Shown here: positions 54,890 through 63,936 of the stretch, piece by piece
Numbering within the stretch: the first letter of the stretch is position 1
Layout of the letters: every line of letters starts with the position of its first letter
From: Rhodoplanes tepidamans
GTDB lineage: Bacteria > Pseudomonadota > Alphaproteobacteria > Rhizobiales > Xanthobacteraceae
NCBI RefSeq assembly: GCF_030813915.1
Contig: NZ_JAUSUJ010000011.1
Span: 143,126-207,125 of the forward strand
Length of the DNA: 64,000 nucleotides
Reading direction: 5' to 3'
Position numbers and translations under genes: made by a program
The notes under the pieces: generated by a model
Databases searched by the model: none
What the model saw: only the letters and a program-made list of their open reading frames with translations
Told to the model about the DNA's origin: nothing

Positions 54890-57075
54890 CAGGCGGCCCC
54901 GAGATAGGCGACGGGGCGCACCGGCCTCGCCTCGTAGAAGGGCAGGTCGTCCGGCTTCACCATCGTGATGGTCATGCCGAACACGTTGCCGCCGGCGGCC
55001 CGCAGGCTCTCGATGGTCGCGGCGGCGCCGGCGATCGACGAGCGGCCCCAGCGGGTGCAGCACAGCACGCCGTCGACGTGCTTGGCGAGCACGTGCGCGT
55101 CCATCAGCACGTCGGCCGGCGGGCTGTCGATCAGCACGAGGTCGTAGGCCTCGGCGAAGCGCAGCGCCTCGACCATGGTCTTGCTCATCAGGAGCTCGGT
55201 GGAGGTCGAGGTCGGCCGGCCGGCCGGGATCACGTCGAGGTTCGGGATGCCGCTGCGCACCACCGCCTCGCGCAGCGGGAACTTGCCCGACAGCACCGCC
55301 GTCATTCCCGGACCGCCTGTGAGGTCGAGGGCGGTCGCGATGGTCGGGCGCCGCATGTCGCATTCCATCACCAGGACGCGGCGGCCGGTGGCGGCGACCA
55401 GCTGGGCGAGCGCCAGGGTCGTGAAGGTCTTGCCTTCGGCCGGGCCGGACGAGGTCACCAGGATGGTGCGGAAGCGCTCGTTGGAGCCGGCCAGCACGAT
55501 GCCCGCATAGAGCTTGCGCAGCGCGTCCTGCAGATGCGGGTCGCGGCGCGCCTTGTCGAGCGCCGCCGGCAGCGGCAGCTCGCTCTGGCGGCTGAGCATC
55601 ATGCCGAGCACCGGCGTGGCCGCGGCCCGGGCGACGCGCGGCAGCTCGGCGAAGATCGGCGCGCCGGTGACCGAGGCGAGGTCGCCGGAGGCCCGCACGC
55701 TGCGGTCGGCGCGGTCGCGCAGCAGCGCCGCCGCGAAGCCGAGCAGGGTCGCGAAGGTGAAGCCGGCGGCCAGGAACGGCAGCTTCTTCGGGAAGAACGG
55801 CCTGGTCGGCGCCTCGGCGAGGCTGACCAGCCGGGTGCTGCCCAGCATGACGCGCCGCTCGGTCTCCAATTCGCTCGCCCGGCGGTACAGCTCGGAATAC
55901 TTCTGCCGCTTGATGTCGGCGGAGCGCACCATGCTCTCGATCGAGGCCTCGTCGGCGGTCGCGGCGGCGACCTCGGCCTTGATGGCCACGGCCTGCTGCT
56001 TGAGCGAGGCGACGAGCGCGTCGGCGGCGTCGTAGGACTTCTGGGCGCTCGCCGCGACGGTGGCGACCTCCTGGCCGAGGCGCTGCTCGAGGATGTCGCG
56101 CTCGCGCTGCAGGGCGCGCAGCGACGGATGCCGCTCGCCGAGCGTGAACGCCATGTTGGCGAGCTGGCCCGTCACCGTGGTGAGCTGCTGCTTGAGGTCG
56201 GCGACCGAGCGGCTCGACAGCACCGACGGGGCGTCGGCCGCACCGCGCGCCTGGCTCGCCTTGATCTCGCGCAGCCGCGCCGCGGCCTCGGCCCGGGCCG
56301 CCTCGGCGGTGGCGAGCTGCTGATTGATGCTGGTCAGCCGCTCCGACGAGATCGGCGCGGCGGCGCCCCGCATCAGGCCCTTGGCGCGGCGGAACTCCTG
56401 GATGGCCGCGTCGTTCTCGCGCACCTCGGCGTCGAGCTGCTTGAGCTCCTGCCACAGATAGGCGGCGGCGGCCTCGCGGCTCGACGACAGGTTCGCCTTC
56501 TGGTCGTCCAGGAAGGCGGTCACGAGCGCGTTGGCGAGCGTCTGGGCGACGTCCGGCAGCGGCGACTGGTAGGCGATGTTGATGACGCGCGAGCGGCCGA
56601 CCGTGCCGACCTTGTAGCGGGCCATCACGTATTCGATCAGCTCCTCGCTGTCGGGCGCGAGCTTGTCGCAGGCGTCCTCGCGCGAGGGGAACAAGAGGCC
56701 GAGCAGGCCGCGGCCGGCCTGCCAGCGGCATTCCCGCAGGACCGCGTCGTGGGCGCCCGGCATCGCCATGGCGAGCCGCATCACGCGCGGCGAGCGCACC
56801 ACCAGGAGCTGACTCTCCAGGTCGGCGGGGTCGCCGATCTTCTGGGCCCAGGCGGCGGACTGGTTGGGCACGCCGGGCTCGGGCTCGGCGACGATGACCG
56901 AGCCGTTCGCCAGATAGCTGACCGGCAGCACCAGGAGCGCCGCCACGGTCACGACCATCACGGCGAGGAACACCGAGCCCGCGATCCAGCGTCGGCGCCA
57001 CAGCCGCACCAGAAGGCCGTTGCGGCGCGGCGTGCCGGCGAGGTCGGTGACGGTGGCGAGGGAACCCATGGACAT
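54889..57075 (-). CDS. Wzc/GumC-type exopolysaccharide chain-length determinant and tyrosine kinase
   Basis: The protein has 728 residues. An N-terminal Wzz domain with two membrane helices (about 25-50 and 425-450) flanks a long periplasmic coiled coil (about 190-400). The cytoplasmic BY-kinase domain has Walker A SSGPAEGKT near 545, Walker A' LVMECDMRRP and Walker B LVLIDSPPADVL. The C-terminus has only two tyrosines (FYEARPVRPVAYL) instead of the usual cluster, so autophosphorylation may be limited. It controls polymer length and export. ATG 57075 chosen (second ATG 6 bases on). Confidence 0.9.
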   Translation of the reverse strand: MSMGSLATVTDLAGTPRRNGLLVRLWRRRWIAGSVFLAVMVVTVAALLVLPVSYLANGSVIVAEPEPGVPNQSAAWAQKIGDPADLESQLLVVRSPRVMRLAMAMPGAHDAVLRECRWQAGRGLLGLLFPSREDACDKLAPDSEELIEYVMARYKVGTVGRSRVINIAYQSPLPDVAQTLANALVTAFLDDQKANLSSSREAAAAYLWQELKQLDAEVRENDAAIQEFRRAKGLMRGAAAPISSERLTSINQQLATAEAARAEAAARLREIKASQARGAADAPSVLSSRSVADLKQQLTTVTGQLANMAFTLGERHPSLRALQRERDILEQRLGQEVATVAASAQKSYDAADALVASLKQQAVAIKAEVAAATADEASIESMVRSADIKRQKYSELYRRASELETERRVMLGSTRLVSLAEAPTRPFFPKKLPFLAAGFTFATLLGFAAALLRDRADRSVRASGDLASVTGAPIFAELPRVARAAATPVLGMMLSRQSELPLPAALDKARRDPHLQDALRKLYAGIVLAGSNERFRTILVTSSGPAEGKTFTTLALAQLVAATGRRVLVMECDMRRPTIATALDLTGGPGMTAVLSGKFPLREAVVRSGIPNLDVIPAGRPTSTSTELLMSKTMVEALRFAEAYDLVLIDSPPADVLMDAHVLAKHVDGVLCCTRWGRSSIAGAAATIESLRAAGGNVFGMTITMVKPDDLPFYEARPVRPVAYLGAA

Positions 57076-57080
57076 GGTCG

Positions 57081-58250
57081 TCACGCGTAGCTGCGGGTGT
57101 TGAGCAGCGAGCCGGTGGCCGCGTCGCGGGCCCGCCGGGCCTCCTCCATCTGCTTGTCGACGAAGGCGGTGAGCTCGGAGCGGAAGCGCTCGGCGGAGAA
57201 GCGCGCCGCCTGCTGGCGGCAGACGGTGCGCGAGAAGGTGTGCTCCTGCGCCGCGAAAGCCCGCACGCAGGCGGCGATGTCGTCGGGCGACGGCGTGAGG
57301 AAGAACATGCCGGAGCGGTTCGGCAGCGACGAGGAGACGATCTCGCGGGCGCCGCCGAGGCCGAGCGCCAGCACCGGCGTGCCCTCGGACATCGCCTCGA
57401 CCATGATGATGCCGAAGTCCTCCTCGGCCGCGAACACGAAGGCACGGGCCGTCGCCATCAGGTGGCGCAGGTGCTCGTCGCTGACGAAGCCGGCGAAGGA
57501 GACGTTGGGGGTGGCGATCTCGCGCAGCTTCCGGCCCTCGGGCCCGGAGCCGGCGACGACCAGCTCGAGATCGGGCATCAGGGCGAAGGCGCGCACCACA
57601 GCCTCGATGTTCTTGTAGGGAACCAGCCGGCTCGCCGCCAGGAAGTGGTTGCCGCGCGGCACGTCGGCGCGCTGCATGGCGAGGTTCACGGGCGGATGGA
57701 TCACGGTGGCGGCGCGGCCGTAGACGCGGCGGATGCGGCGGGCCACGAAGGACGAGTTGGCGATCATGGCGTCCGGGCCGCTCGCCGTGCGGCTGTCCCA
57801 CAGCCGCATCCGGTGGAGGATCACCCGGGCGATGGCGCTCTTCACGCCCTTGGCGTAGCCGCTCTCGCGCAGATAGCTGTGCTGGAGATCCCAGGCGTAG
57901 CGCATCGGCGAATGGACGTAGGAGACGTGCACCTGGTCGGGGCCGACCAGGACGCCCTTGGCCACCGCGTAGCTCGACGAGATGATCAGATCGTAGCCCG
58001 AGAGATCGAACTGCTCGATCGCCAGCGGCATCAGCGGAAGATACGAGCGATGCTGCGAGCGGATGAAGGGCAGCTTCTGCAGGAAGCTCGTGTGCGCCGT
58101 CTCGTAGCCGATCTTGGCGCGCTCCTCGGGGGAGAGGACGTCGAACAGCGTGTAGACGTCGGCGCCCGGATAGCACTGCAGGATTTCCCGGAGCACGCGC
58201 TCGGCGCCGCCGACCGTGTACAGCCAATCGTGAATCACAGCGACGCGCAC
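57081..58250 (-). CDS. Glycosyltransferase family 4 (WbaZ/GumH-like)
   Basis: The protein has 389 residues and starts RVAVIHDWLYTVGGAERVLREIL, typical of WbaZ-type mannosyltransferases. The donor half contains HPPVNLAMQRADV, SRLVPYKNIEAVVRAFALMP and EDFGIIMVEAMSEGTPVLALGLGGAREIV (E-x7-E). GTG 58250 is the start because GGAGG lies 6 bases upstream. An upstream in-frame ATG at 58328 would extend into the AT-rich promoter region. First gene of the operon. Donor sugar unproven. Confidence 0.9.
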   Translation of the reverse strand: MRVAVIHDWLYTVGGAERVLREILQCYPGADVYTLFDVLSPEERAKIGYETAHTSFLQKLPFIRSQHRSYLPLMPLAIEQFDLSGYDLIISSSYAVAKGVLVGPDQVHVSYVHSPMRYAWDLQHSYLRESGYAKGVKSAIARVILHRMRLWDSRTASGPDAMIANSSFVARRIRRVYGRAATVIHPPVNLAMQRADVPRGNHFLAASRLVPYKNIEAVVRAFALMPDLELVVAGSGPEGRKLREIATPNVSFAGFVSDEHLRHLMATARAFVFAAEEDFGIIMVEAMSEGTPVLALGLGGAREIVSSSLPNRSGMFFLTPSPDDIAACVRAFAAQEHTFSRTVCRQQAARFSAERFRSELTAFVDKQMEEARRARDAATGSLLNTRSYA

Positions 58251-58650
58251 GGGAGCCTCCACTTTTCCGCTGTTGGAGTTCTTCTTCAGCGTTCCCCTCA
58301 CATACGGGGTCGCCGGTCGCGCGCTCAATCCATTCCTGAAGAGTTCGTTAACGGCGGAGCGTTAATTGTCGCGACCCGAATGTGTCCCGTTTACCACCAT
58401 TCATGGCCGAAAGCCGCCTAAATGGCGTCGGAAATGAGGCAGTGTTTACCATGGGCGGGCAATCGGCGCAGCCGAAGCGCGAATCGTCCAGCAGTCTGCG
58501 TGAGTTGATTGCATCGCGGGCCGCCCGTCGCCGGCCGGCGTTGACGCGATCGTGATCCTCGCCGCGGGCCGGGGACGGGCCGCCGCCTGCGCCGGCTCCG
58601 GCGCCTTGGATGCGTCTCGCCGGACGCGCGTCGATCCGCCGGCGTGCCGC
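58251..58650. other. Promoter region of the exopolysaccharide operon
   Basis: No gene is supported in these 400 bases. The segment 58330-58460 is clearly AT-richer than the background and holds an inverted repeat (listed). The rest is GC-rich with no family-like frames. Confidence 0.5.
58348..58365. promoter_or_regulatory. Inverted repeat upstream of the exopolysaccharide operon
   Basis: TTAACG-GCGGAG-CGTTAA, a perfect 6-6 inverted repeat about 100 bases upstream of the first glycosyltransferase start. It may bind a regulator; no other copy was noticed. Confidence 0.35.
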
Positions 58651-59604
58651 TCAGCGCTTCGGCGGCTCCACCTTGGTCCACCGCGCGTCGGGATCGAAGG
58701 CGTCGATCCGCGGCGCGATCCGTCCGGTGTCGGGGCCGAGATCGGCCTCGTAGACGACCCCTTCGTGATTCACGGCGAAGGTCTTGATCCCCGAGATCCC
58801 GTATCGGGCCGGCCAGGCGAGCGCCGCGAAGCCGCCGATCAGCCGCCCGCCGGCCAGGTAGTCGTAGGCGCCGCCCGGCGCCTTCGGCCCCTGCGCGGTG
58901 AGCATGCGGAAATGGTAGCCGTGGAACGGCACCGGCCCGCCCTTCGCCCGGTAGCCTTCGCGTACGGCATCGGCGACCAGCGGCCCGAGCGGGCTCTCCG
59001 GCTCGCCCTGCGCGGCGGGCCAGAACAGGCCGTCCTTCTTGCCGGGGCTACTGCGGAAGCGCCGCGCGTAGGCGGCGGCGCCACCCTCCTGGTGCAGGCG
59101 GGCCGCATAGTCGCGCTGGGCGTCGACCACGGCGAGCAGCGTCTGGATGGCGGCGAGCTCGTTGCGGCCGATGGTGCGGTTGAGCACCTCCTCGCGGCCG
59201 GCCTCCGGATCGAAGCGCCACCGCGTGCCGGTCTTCACGAGCGGGAACGGGAACGGGAAGCCGTCGTCGCCGACGGTCAGCACCGCCCTGGCGCCGCCCT
59301 CCGGGACGATCGCCGATTTCTTCGCGTAGGCGTCGACGAACCGCGCCACCCGGGCCTGATCCTGCACCGGGTCGCCGCTGACGATCCAGTCCCGGACGGC
59401 GGGGCCGAGGATCGCCACCACGGCCTTGCGGTCGCGCGCCTTGGCCGCCTCGAACAGGGCGTCGGCGGCGGCCTGCGGCGTTTCGAACCCGCGCGGCGCG
59501 ACGGCCGGGGCGGCGGCGAGCGGCACGGCGGAGACGCCGACGAGGCCGGCGAGCGCCAGAAGCACGAGGGCCCGTGCGATCGAGGCGAAGCGGACGAACG
59601 GCAT
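58651..59604 (-). CDS. DUF2950 family protein
   Basis: The protein has 317 residues with a signal peptide (ALVLLALAGLVGVSAVPLAAA). The DUF2950 features are FETPQAAADALFEAAKARDRKAVVAILG, the middle DGLFWPA and MLTAQGPKAPGGAYDYLAGGRLIGGFAALAWPARYG. The family is exported and of unknown function; it often accompanies DUF3300, as here (upstream on the same strand, 53-base gap). ATG 59604 has GGGAGGG upstream. Confidence 0.9.
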   Translation of the reverse strand: MPFVRFASIARALVLLALAGLVGVSAVPLAAAPAVAPRGFETPQAAADALFEAAKARDRKAVVAILGPAVRDWIVSGDPVQDQARVARFVDAYAKKSAIVPEGGARAVLTVGDDGFPFPFPLVKTGTRWRFDPEAGREEVLNRTIGRNELAAIQTLLAVVDAQRDYAARLHQEGGAAAYARRFRSSPGKKDGLFWPAAQGEPESPLGPLVADAVREGYRAKGGPVPFHGYHFRMLTAQGPKAPGGAYDYLAGGRLIGGFAALAWPARYGISGIKTFAVNHEGVVYEADLGPDTGRIAPRIDAFDPDARWTKVEPPKR

Positions 59605-59657
59605 GGCGGTTCCCTCCCGGGCCGATGCGAGGACGGGCGAGGCGGCGCGGATCGGGC

Positions 59658-61052
59658 TCATCGCCGCCCCCCGCGTCCACCGCCGCCGCCGCGGAAGCCG
59701 CCGCCACCGCCACCGCGGAAGCCACCGCCGCCTGCAATCGCGGGCCGGCCGCCACCGCCGCCGCCGCGCAATCCGGCCGGCGGTCCGCCGCGCGGTCCGC
59801 CGCCGCCGATGCGGGCCGGCGCCGCCGCCCGGCTGGCGGCGCCGCGGGCGCTCTCGCGCCGCACCTCGCCGCCGCGGCCGAGGCCGTCGAACGCGTTGCC
59901 GCCGCGCGCCGCCTCCCGGGTGCGGGCGACGTCGCGGCCGCCCCGCGCGCGGTCGCCGAGACTGCCGCGGTCGCCGACCCCGGGCCGGTCGGCGGGGCGG
60001 ACACGGTCGCCGGCGACGGCGCCGGGGCGGACACGGTCGCCCACGACGGCGCCGGCGCGGTCGCGGAACGGATCCTGGCCGGCCTGGACGCGGCCCCGGA
60101 ACGCCTCGCGCGCGGCAGCGTCGGCGGCGGCCCCGCGGCCGAACCGGCCCGCCAGGTCGGCATTGCCGTAGGGGACGCCGCGCCGGTGGGCGACGTCGTG
60201 CCGCCACGTGCCGTCGACGATGTTGGTGCGGTTGAAGTTGTTGAACCGGTTGACGTTGATGTCGACCCGCCGGTTCCACCAGTTGAGGCCGCCCCAGATC
60301 GCCGCGCCGGCGGCGACGCCGGCCCCGAACCACAGGGCGCCGCTCGCCACGTAGCCGGGCGGATACCACGCGAAGGGCGGGTAGGCCGGATAGGGCCACG
60401 GGCCGAACACCACGTTCGGGTCGTAGGCCGGCACGAAGACGACCTGCGGATCGGCCTGCTCGATGACGAACACGGTGCGGCCGTCGGAGCTGCGGGTCGA
60501 GACCTTCTGCTGCGGGGTGCTCTTCAGCGTGCCGGCCGCGTCGGCGCGGGCCCGCAGCCGCTGCACGGCGTCGAGCACGTCGCCCTGCTGGGCCAGGAAG
60601 GCGTCGCCGAGCCGCTGGGTCCAGTCGAGCTTGTCGTTCATCATCGCCAGCGTCTGCGGCACCGGCACCAGAGCCTTGACGCTCGGATCCCAGGGCTGCT
60701 GCAGCAGCGCGTCCTGCAGCGCCTTGCCGGTCAGCCGGGCGTTGTCCTTGGCCCAGCGCGCCGCCTGCACCACCTCGAGCGGATAGGTCGAGGCCATCAG
60801 CACCTGGGCGAGGAGGTCGTCCGAGTAGAGCGCGATCGGCGCGACCAGCGCCTCGATCTGCTCGCGCGACAGCGGCTGCTGCTGCGCCGCCGAGGCCGGC
60901 GCGGCGGCCGGTGCCGCCGTCTGGGCCGTGGCGGTCGCCCCCGGCAGCAGCGGGCCGAGGCCGAGCAGGATCGCGAGGGCGGCCGCTCCGGCCATCAGGC
61001 CGGGCCTGCCGTGTGATGACGCCGTGATCGGAAACGAGCGCGCGAGACGCAA
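59658..61052 (-). CDS. DUF3300 family protein with Gly/Arg-rich repetitive tail
   Basis: The protein has 464 residues with a signal peptide ending near ATA-QT. The DUF3300 domain (about 45-290) shows LSREQIEALVAPIALYSDDLLAQVLMASTYPLEVVQAARW, VFVPAYDPNVVFGPWPYPAYPPF and the hydrophobic stretch before WWNRRVDINVNRFNNFNR. The rest is disordered: GDRVRPGAVA-type repeats, then a Gly-rich end. The start is TTG 61052, with AGGAGG six bases upstream; an ATG at 61136 lacks a ribosome site. Cotranscribed with DUF2950. Confidence 0.85.
   Translation of the reverse strand: MRLARSFPITASSHGRPGLMAGAAALAILLGLGPLLPGATATAQTAAPAAAPASAAQQQPLSREQIEALVAPIALYSDDLLAQVLMASTYPLEVVQAARWAKDNARLTGKALQDALLQQPWDPSVKALVPVPQTLAMMNDKLDWTQRLGDAFLAQQGDVLDAVQRLRARADAAGTLKSTPQQKVSTRSSDGRTVFVIEQADPQVVFVPAYDPNVVFGPWPYPAYPPFAWYPPGYVASGALWFGAGVAAGAAIWGGLNWWNRRVDINVNRFNNFNRTNIVDGTWRHDVAHRRGVPYGNADLAGRFGRGAAADAAAREAFRGRVQAGQDPFRDRAGAVVGDRVRPGAVAGDRVRPADRPGVGDRGSLGDRARGGRDVARTREAARGGNAFDGLGRGGEVRRESARGAASRAAAPARIGGGGPRGGPPAGLRGGGGGGRPAIAGGGGFRGGGGGGFRGGGGGRGGRR
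59997..60056. repeat. Two 30-bp tandem repeats in the DUF3300 gene
   Basis: Units at 59997-60026 and 60027-60056 encode a ten-residue repeat, GDRVRPGAVA-like, within the disordered tail. They differ at about three positions. Confidence 0.75.
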
Positions 61053-61212
61053 GCGATCCTCCTGTGGCGGGTGTCGCCGGAACGGCGTCCCGCAACCGTA
61101 GAACGGTCGCGCCCGGGAGGGACTCAGGGCTTTCACATAGCCGGTTCGGGCGAGGCGGCAGGGCCGGCGCCGCTACTGGCGGCGCCGTGCCGGCTCGCGC
61201 TCCGGCCCGCGG

Positions 61213-62259
61213 TCAGCTCGGCCGCACGGGCGCGCCGACCAGGCAGTTGCGGCCGTTCGCCTTGGCCTCGTAGAGGTGGCGGTCGGCCCGCTCGATCAAG
61301 GCGACGGCGCTCTCGCCCGGCGCCCACGCCGCCACGCCGATCGAGAGGGTGACGTAGCCGAGCGTCTCCTTGGTGGCGCGGCGCAGCAGCGGCCGCTCGG
61401 CCACCCCCTTGCGGATCTGGTCGCCGATCGCCATCGCCTCCTCGAGGCTCGCATTGGGGAGCAGCACGGCGAACTCGTCGCCGCCGTAGCGGGCGACGAG
61501 GTCGCTCGCCCGGACGTTGTTCTTCAGCGTGAAGGCGACCAGCCGCAGCACGTCGTCGCCGGTGGTGTGGCCGAACTGGTCGTTGAACCGCTTGAAGCGG
61601 TCGATGTCGATCATCGCGAGGGAGAACGGCTGCGGCGCGTCCTCGTCCTCGGCCCGGGTCGTCGCCTGGCTCAGCGAGAAGTCGAAATACTTTCGGTTGG
61701 CGAGCCGGGTGAGCGGATCCGTCATGCTCTCCAGCCGCAGCGTCTCCATGTTCTCCTGCAGCAGCCGGAACTGGTCCTCGGACTGCTTGAGCTGGGCCTG
61801 GAGCAGCGCGTTGGTCTGCTGGATCGCGTCGGTGGAGCGCACCAGCGACTTGACCAGCTCGGAGACCGAGAGGTCGGCCCGTCCGCCGCCGAGCGCCTCG
61901 GCGGCGCTCTGCAGGTCGATGCCGTAGTCGGCCGCCGAGCCGCTCGCCACCTGTATGGCGTTCTGAACCTTGCGGGTCTCGCTCCCCAGCGCCTCGCCGA
62001 CCGACAGGAACTGGCCGAAATGCGGCTCGGACGAGAAGTGGCGCTCGCGGATGCTGTGCACCCGGGCGCGCGACAGGCACTCCGCCTCGGCCGCGTCGAC
62101 GTCGCGCACCAGCGCCTGGTTGTGGCCCTGGAAATACGTGAACCACACCTCGAAGGTCGGCGGATCGGGGATCTGGCCGAGCCCCCGGATCCGTTCCAGA
62201 GCCTTGAGCGCGATGGCGAAAGCCGTCGCGGGATCGTCCGTGTTGGTGGTCTGCGACAT
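61213..62259 (-). CDS. GGDEF-domain diguanylate cyclase
   Basis: The protein has 348 residues. The N-terminal part (about 1-150) is helical and soluble; a coiled coil (about 155-180) leads to the GGDEF domain (about 185-345). The active motif is ARYGGDEFAVLL, and the inhibitory I-site RASD lies five residues before it, as in PleD. It should make c-di-GMP from two GTP and be product-inhibited. ATG 62259 (MSQTTN) is preferred; MPSTLP (62280) is the alternative, neither with a strong ribosome site. Confidence 0.88.
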   Translation of the reverse strand: MSQTTNTDDPATAFAIALKALERIRGLGQIPDPPTFEVWFTYFQGHNQALVRDVDAAEAECLSRARVHSIRERHFSSEPHFGQFLSVGEALGSETRKVQNAIQVASGSAADYGIDLQSAAEALGGGRADLSVSELVKSLVRSTDAIQQTNALLQAQLKQSEDQFRLLQENMETLRLESMTDPLTRLANRKYFDFSLSQATTRAEDEDAPQPFSLAMIDIDRFKRFNDQFGHTTGDDVLRLVAFTLKNNVRASDLVARYGGDEFAVLLPNASLEEAMAIGDQIRKGVAERPLLRRATKETLGYVTLSIGVAAWAPGESAVALIERADRHLYEAKANGRNCLVGAPVRPS

Positions 62260-62534
62260 GGGGGGCAACGTGCTCGGCATTCCATCGGCCCGGACAAGAA
62301 CCGGATTCTGCGGCTGACCACCGGCAACCGGTGATCGTAAATAATCTGGACCCGGCATGGTTTACGAGTCCTTAAGGGCGGGTCTGGATTACCATCGGCT
62401 GCAACCGGACCGCAATCCTTCCTGCCGGCCACGGCTCGGAGCCGCTATCGCCGGCCGTCGCTTGTTCGCCTCCGGAGCCTTTGTTATGAGCGGCGGCGTC
62501 CCCCGTCCGACCGACCCGAAAGGCTGGCCCTCGA
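62260..62534. promoter_or_regulatory. Divergent promoter region GGDEF / ugd
   Basis: Segment 62330-62395 is AT-rich for this genome and likely carries both promoters. No exact boxes were assigned. Confidence 0.4.
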
Positions 62535-63854
62535 ATGCGCGTGGCAATGATCGGCACCGGCTATGTCGGCCTGGTTTCCGGCGCCTGCTTTGCGGACTTC
62601 GGTCACACCGTGACCTGCGTCGACAAGGACGCCCGCAAGATCGAGGCCCTGCAGGCCGGCGACATCCCGATCTACGAGCCCGGGCTCGACCGCCTGGTCG
62701 AGACGAACGTGCGCGAGAAGCGGCTCGACTTCACCACCGCGCTCGCCGGGCCGGTGGCGGAGGCCGACGCCGTGTTCATCGCGGTCGGCACCCCGTCGCG
62801 GCGCGGCGACGGCCACGCCGACCTCTCCTACGTCCACGCCTGCGCCCGCGAGATCGCGGCGGCGCTGTCGGGCTTCACCGTGGTGGTGACCAAGTCGACC
62901 GTGCCGGTCGGCACCGGCGACGAGGTCGAGCGCATCATCCGGGAGACCCGGCCGGACGCCGACTACGCGGTCGTGTCGAACCCCGAGTTCCTGCGCGAGG
63001 GGGCGGCGATCCGCGACTTCAAGCACCCCGACCGCATCGTCATCGGAACCACCGACGAGCGCGCCCGCCAGGTGATGACCGACCTCTACCGGCCGCTCTA
63101 CCTCAACCAGGCGCCGCTGCTGTTCACCCAGCGCGGCACCGCCGAGCTGATCAAGTACGCCGCCAACGCGTTCCTGGCGACCAAGATCACCTTCATCAAC
63201 GAGCTCGCGGATCTGTGCGAGAAGGTCGGCGGCGACGTGCAGGAGGTGGCGCGCGGCATCGGCCTCGACAACCGCATCGGCACCAAGTTCCTGCATGCCG
63301 GTCCCGGCTACGGCGGCTCGTGCTTTCCGAAGGACACGCTCGCCCTGATCAAGACCGCCCAGGACCACGAGGCGCCGCTGCGCATCGTCGAGACCGTGGT
63401 GGCGGTGAACGATCAGCGCAAGCGCGCGATGGCCCGCAAGGTCGCGGCGGCGCTCGGCGGCAGCGTGCGCGACAAGACCATCGCGGTGCTCGGCCTCACC
63501 TTCAAGCCCAACACCGACGACATGCGCGACGCGCCGTCGATCCCGCTGGTGACGGCGTTCAACGACATGGGCGCCACCGTGAAGGCCTACGACCCGGCCG
63601 GCATGGAGCAGGCGAAGCGCGACCTCGACGGGCTCGTCACCTTCTGCGCCAACGCCTACGAGTGCGCCGAAGGCGCCGACGCGCTGGTCATCGTCACCGA
63701 GTGGGAGCAGTTCCGGGCGCTCGACCTCGACCGCCTGAAGGGCGTGATGCGCCGGCCGGTCGTCGTCGACCTGCGCAACGTCTACCGGCCCGACGAGATG
63801 GAGCGGGCGGGCTTCACCTATTCGAGCATCGGCCGCGCCCCGGCGCGGGGGTGA
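62535..63854 (+). CDS. ugd: UDP-glucose 6-dehydrogenase
   Basis: The protein has 439 residues. It oxidises UDP-glucose to UDP-glucuronate with two NAD+. Features: GTGYVGLVSGACFADFGH (7-24), VVVTKSTVPVGTGDEV, NPEFLREGAAIRDF, KYAANAFLATKITFINELADLCE, and the catalytic Cys263 in GYGGSCFPKD. The C-terminal UDP-binding domain starts about 310 (LGLTFKPNTDDMRDAP). It can feed the nearby exopolysaccharide operon. Transcribed divergently from the GGDEF gene. Confidence 0.95.
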   Translation: MRVAMIGTGYVGLVSGACFADFGHTVTCVDKDARKIEALQAGDIPIYEPGLDRLVETNVREKRLDFTTALAGPVAEADAVFIAVGTPSRRGDGHADLSYVHACAREIAAALSGFTVVVTKSTVPVGTGDEVERIIRETRPDADYAVVSNPEFLREGAAIRDFKHPDRIVIGTTDERARQVMTDLYRPLYLNQAPLLFTQRGTAELIKYAANAFLATKITFINELADLCEKVGGDVQEVARGIGLDNRIGTKFLHAGPGYGGSCFPKDTLALIKTAQDHEAPLRIVETVVAVNDQRKRAMARKVAAALGGSVRDKTIAVLGLTFKPNTDDMRDAPSIPLVTAFNDMGATVKAYDPAGMEQAKRDLDGLVTFCANAYECAEGADALVIVTEWEQFRALDLDRLKGVMRRPVVVDLRNVYRPDEMERAGFTYSSIGRAPARG

Positions 63855-63887
63855 GGGCGAACACGTCTTCTGACGAGCCTGTCCGCC

Positions 63888-63920
63888 GTCGTTCCGGGGC
63901 GCCGTGCAGCGGCGAACCCG
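63888..63920. repeat. Half REP-like palindrome, copy D
   Basis: GTCGTTCCGGGGCGCC...GGCGAACCCGG matches one arm of copy A (24158-24261) and stops abruptly at about 63920 where unrelated sequence begins, next to the transposase-like end. Confidence 0.65.
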
Positions 63921-63936
63921 GCGACTGTCTTGAATG

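Noticed and set aside
61166..61186. Hairpin GGCGCCGC-TACTG-GCGGCGCC as a terminator
   Set aside because: No T tract on either strand; probably a chance GC-rich palindrome, at most a weak barrier between the GGDEF and DUF3300 genes.
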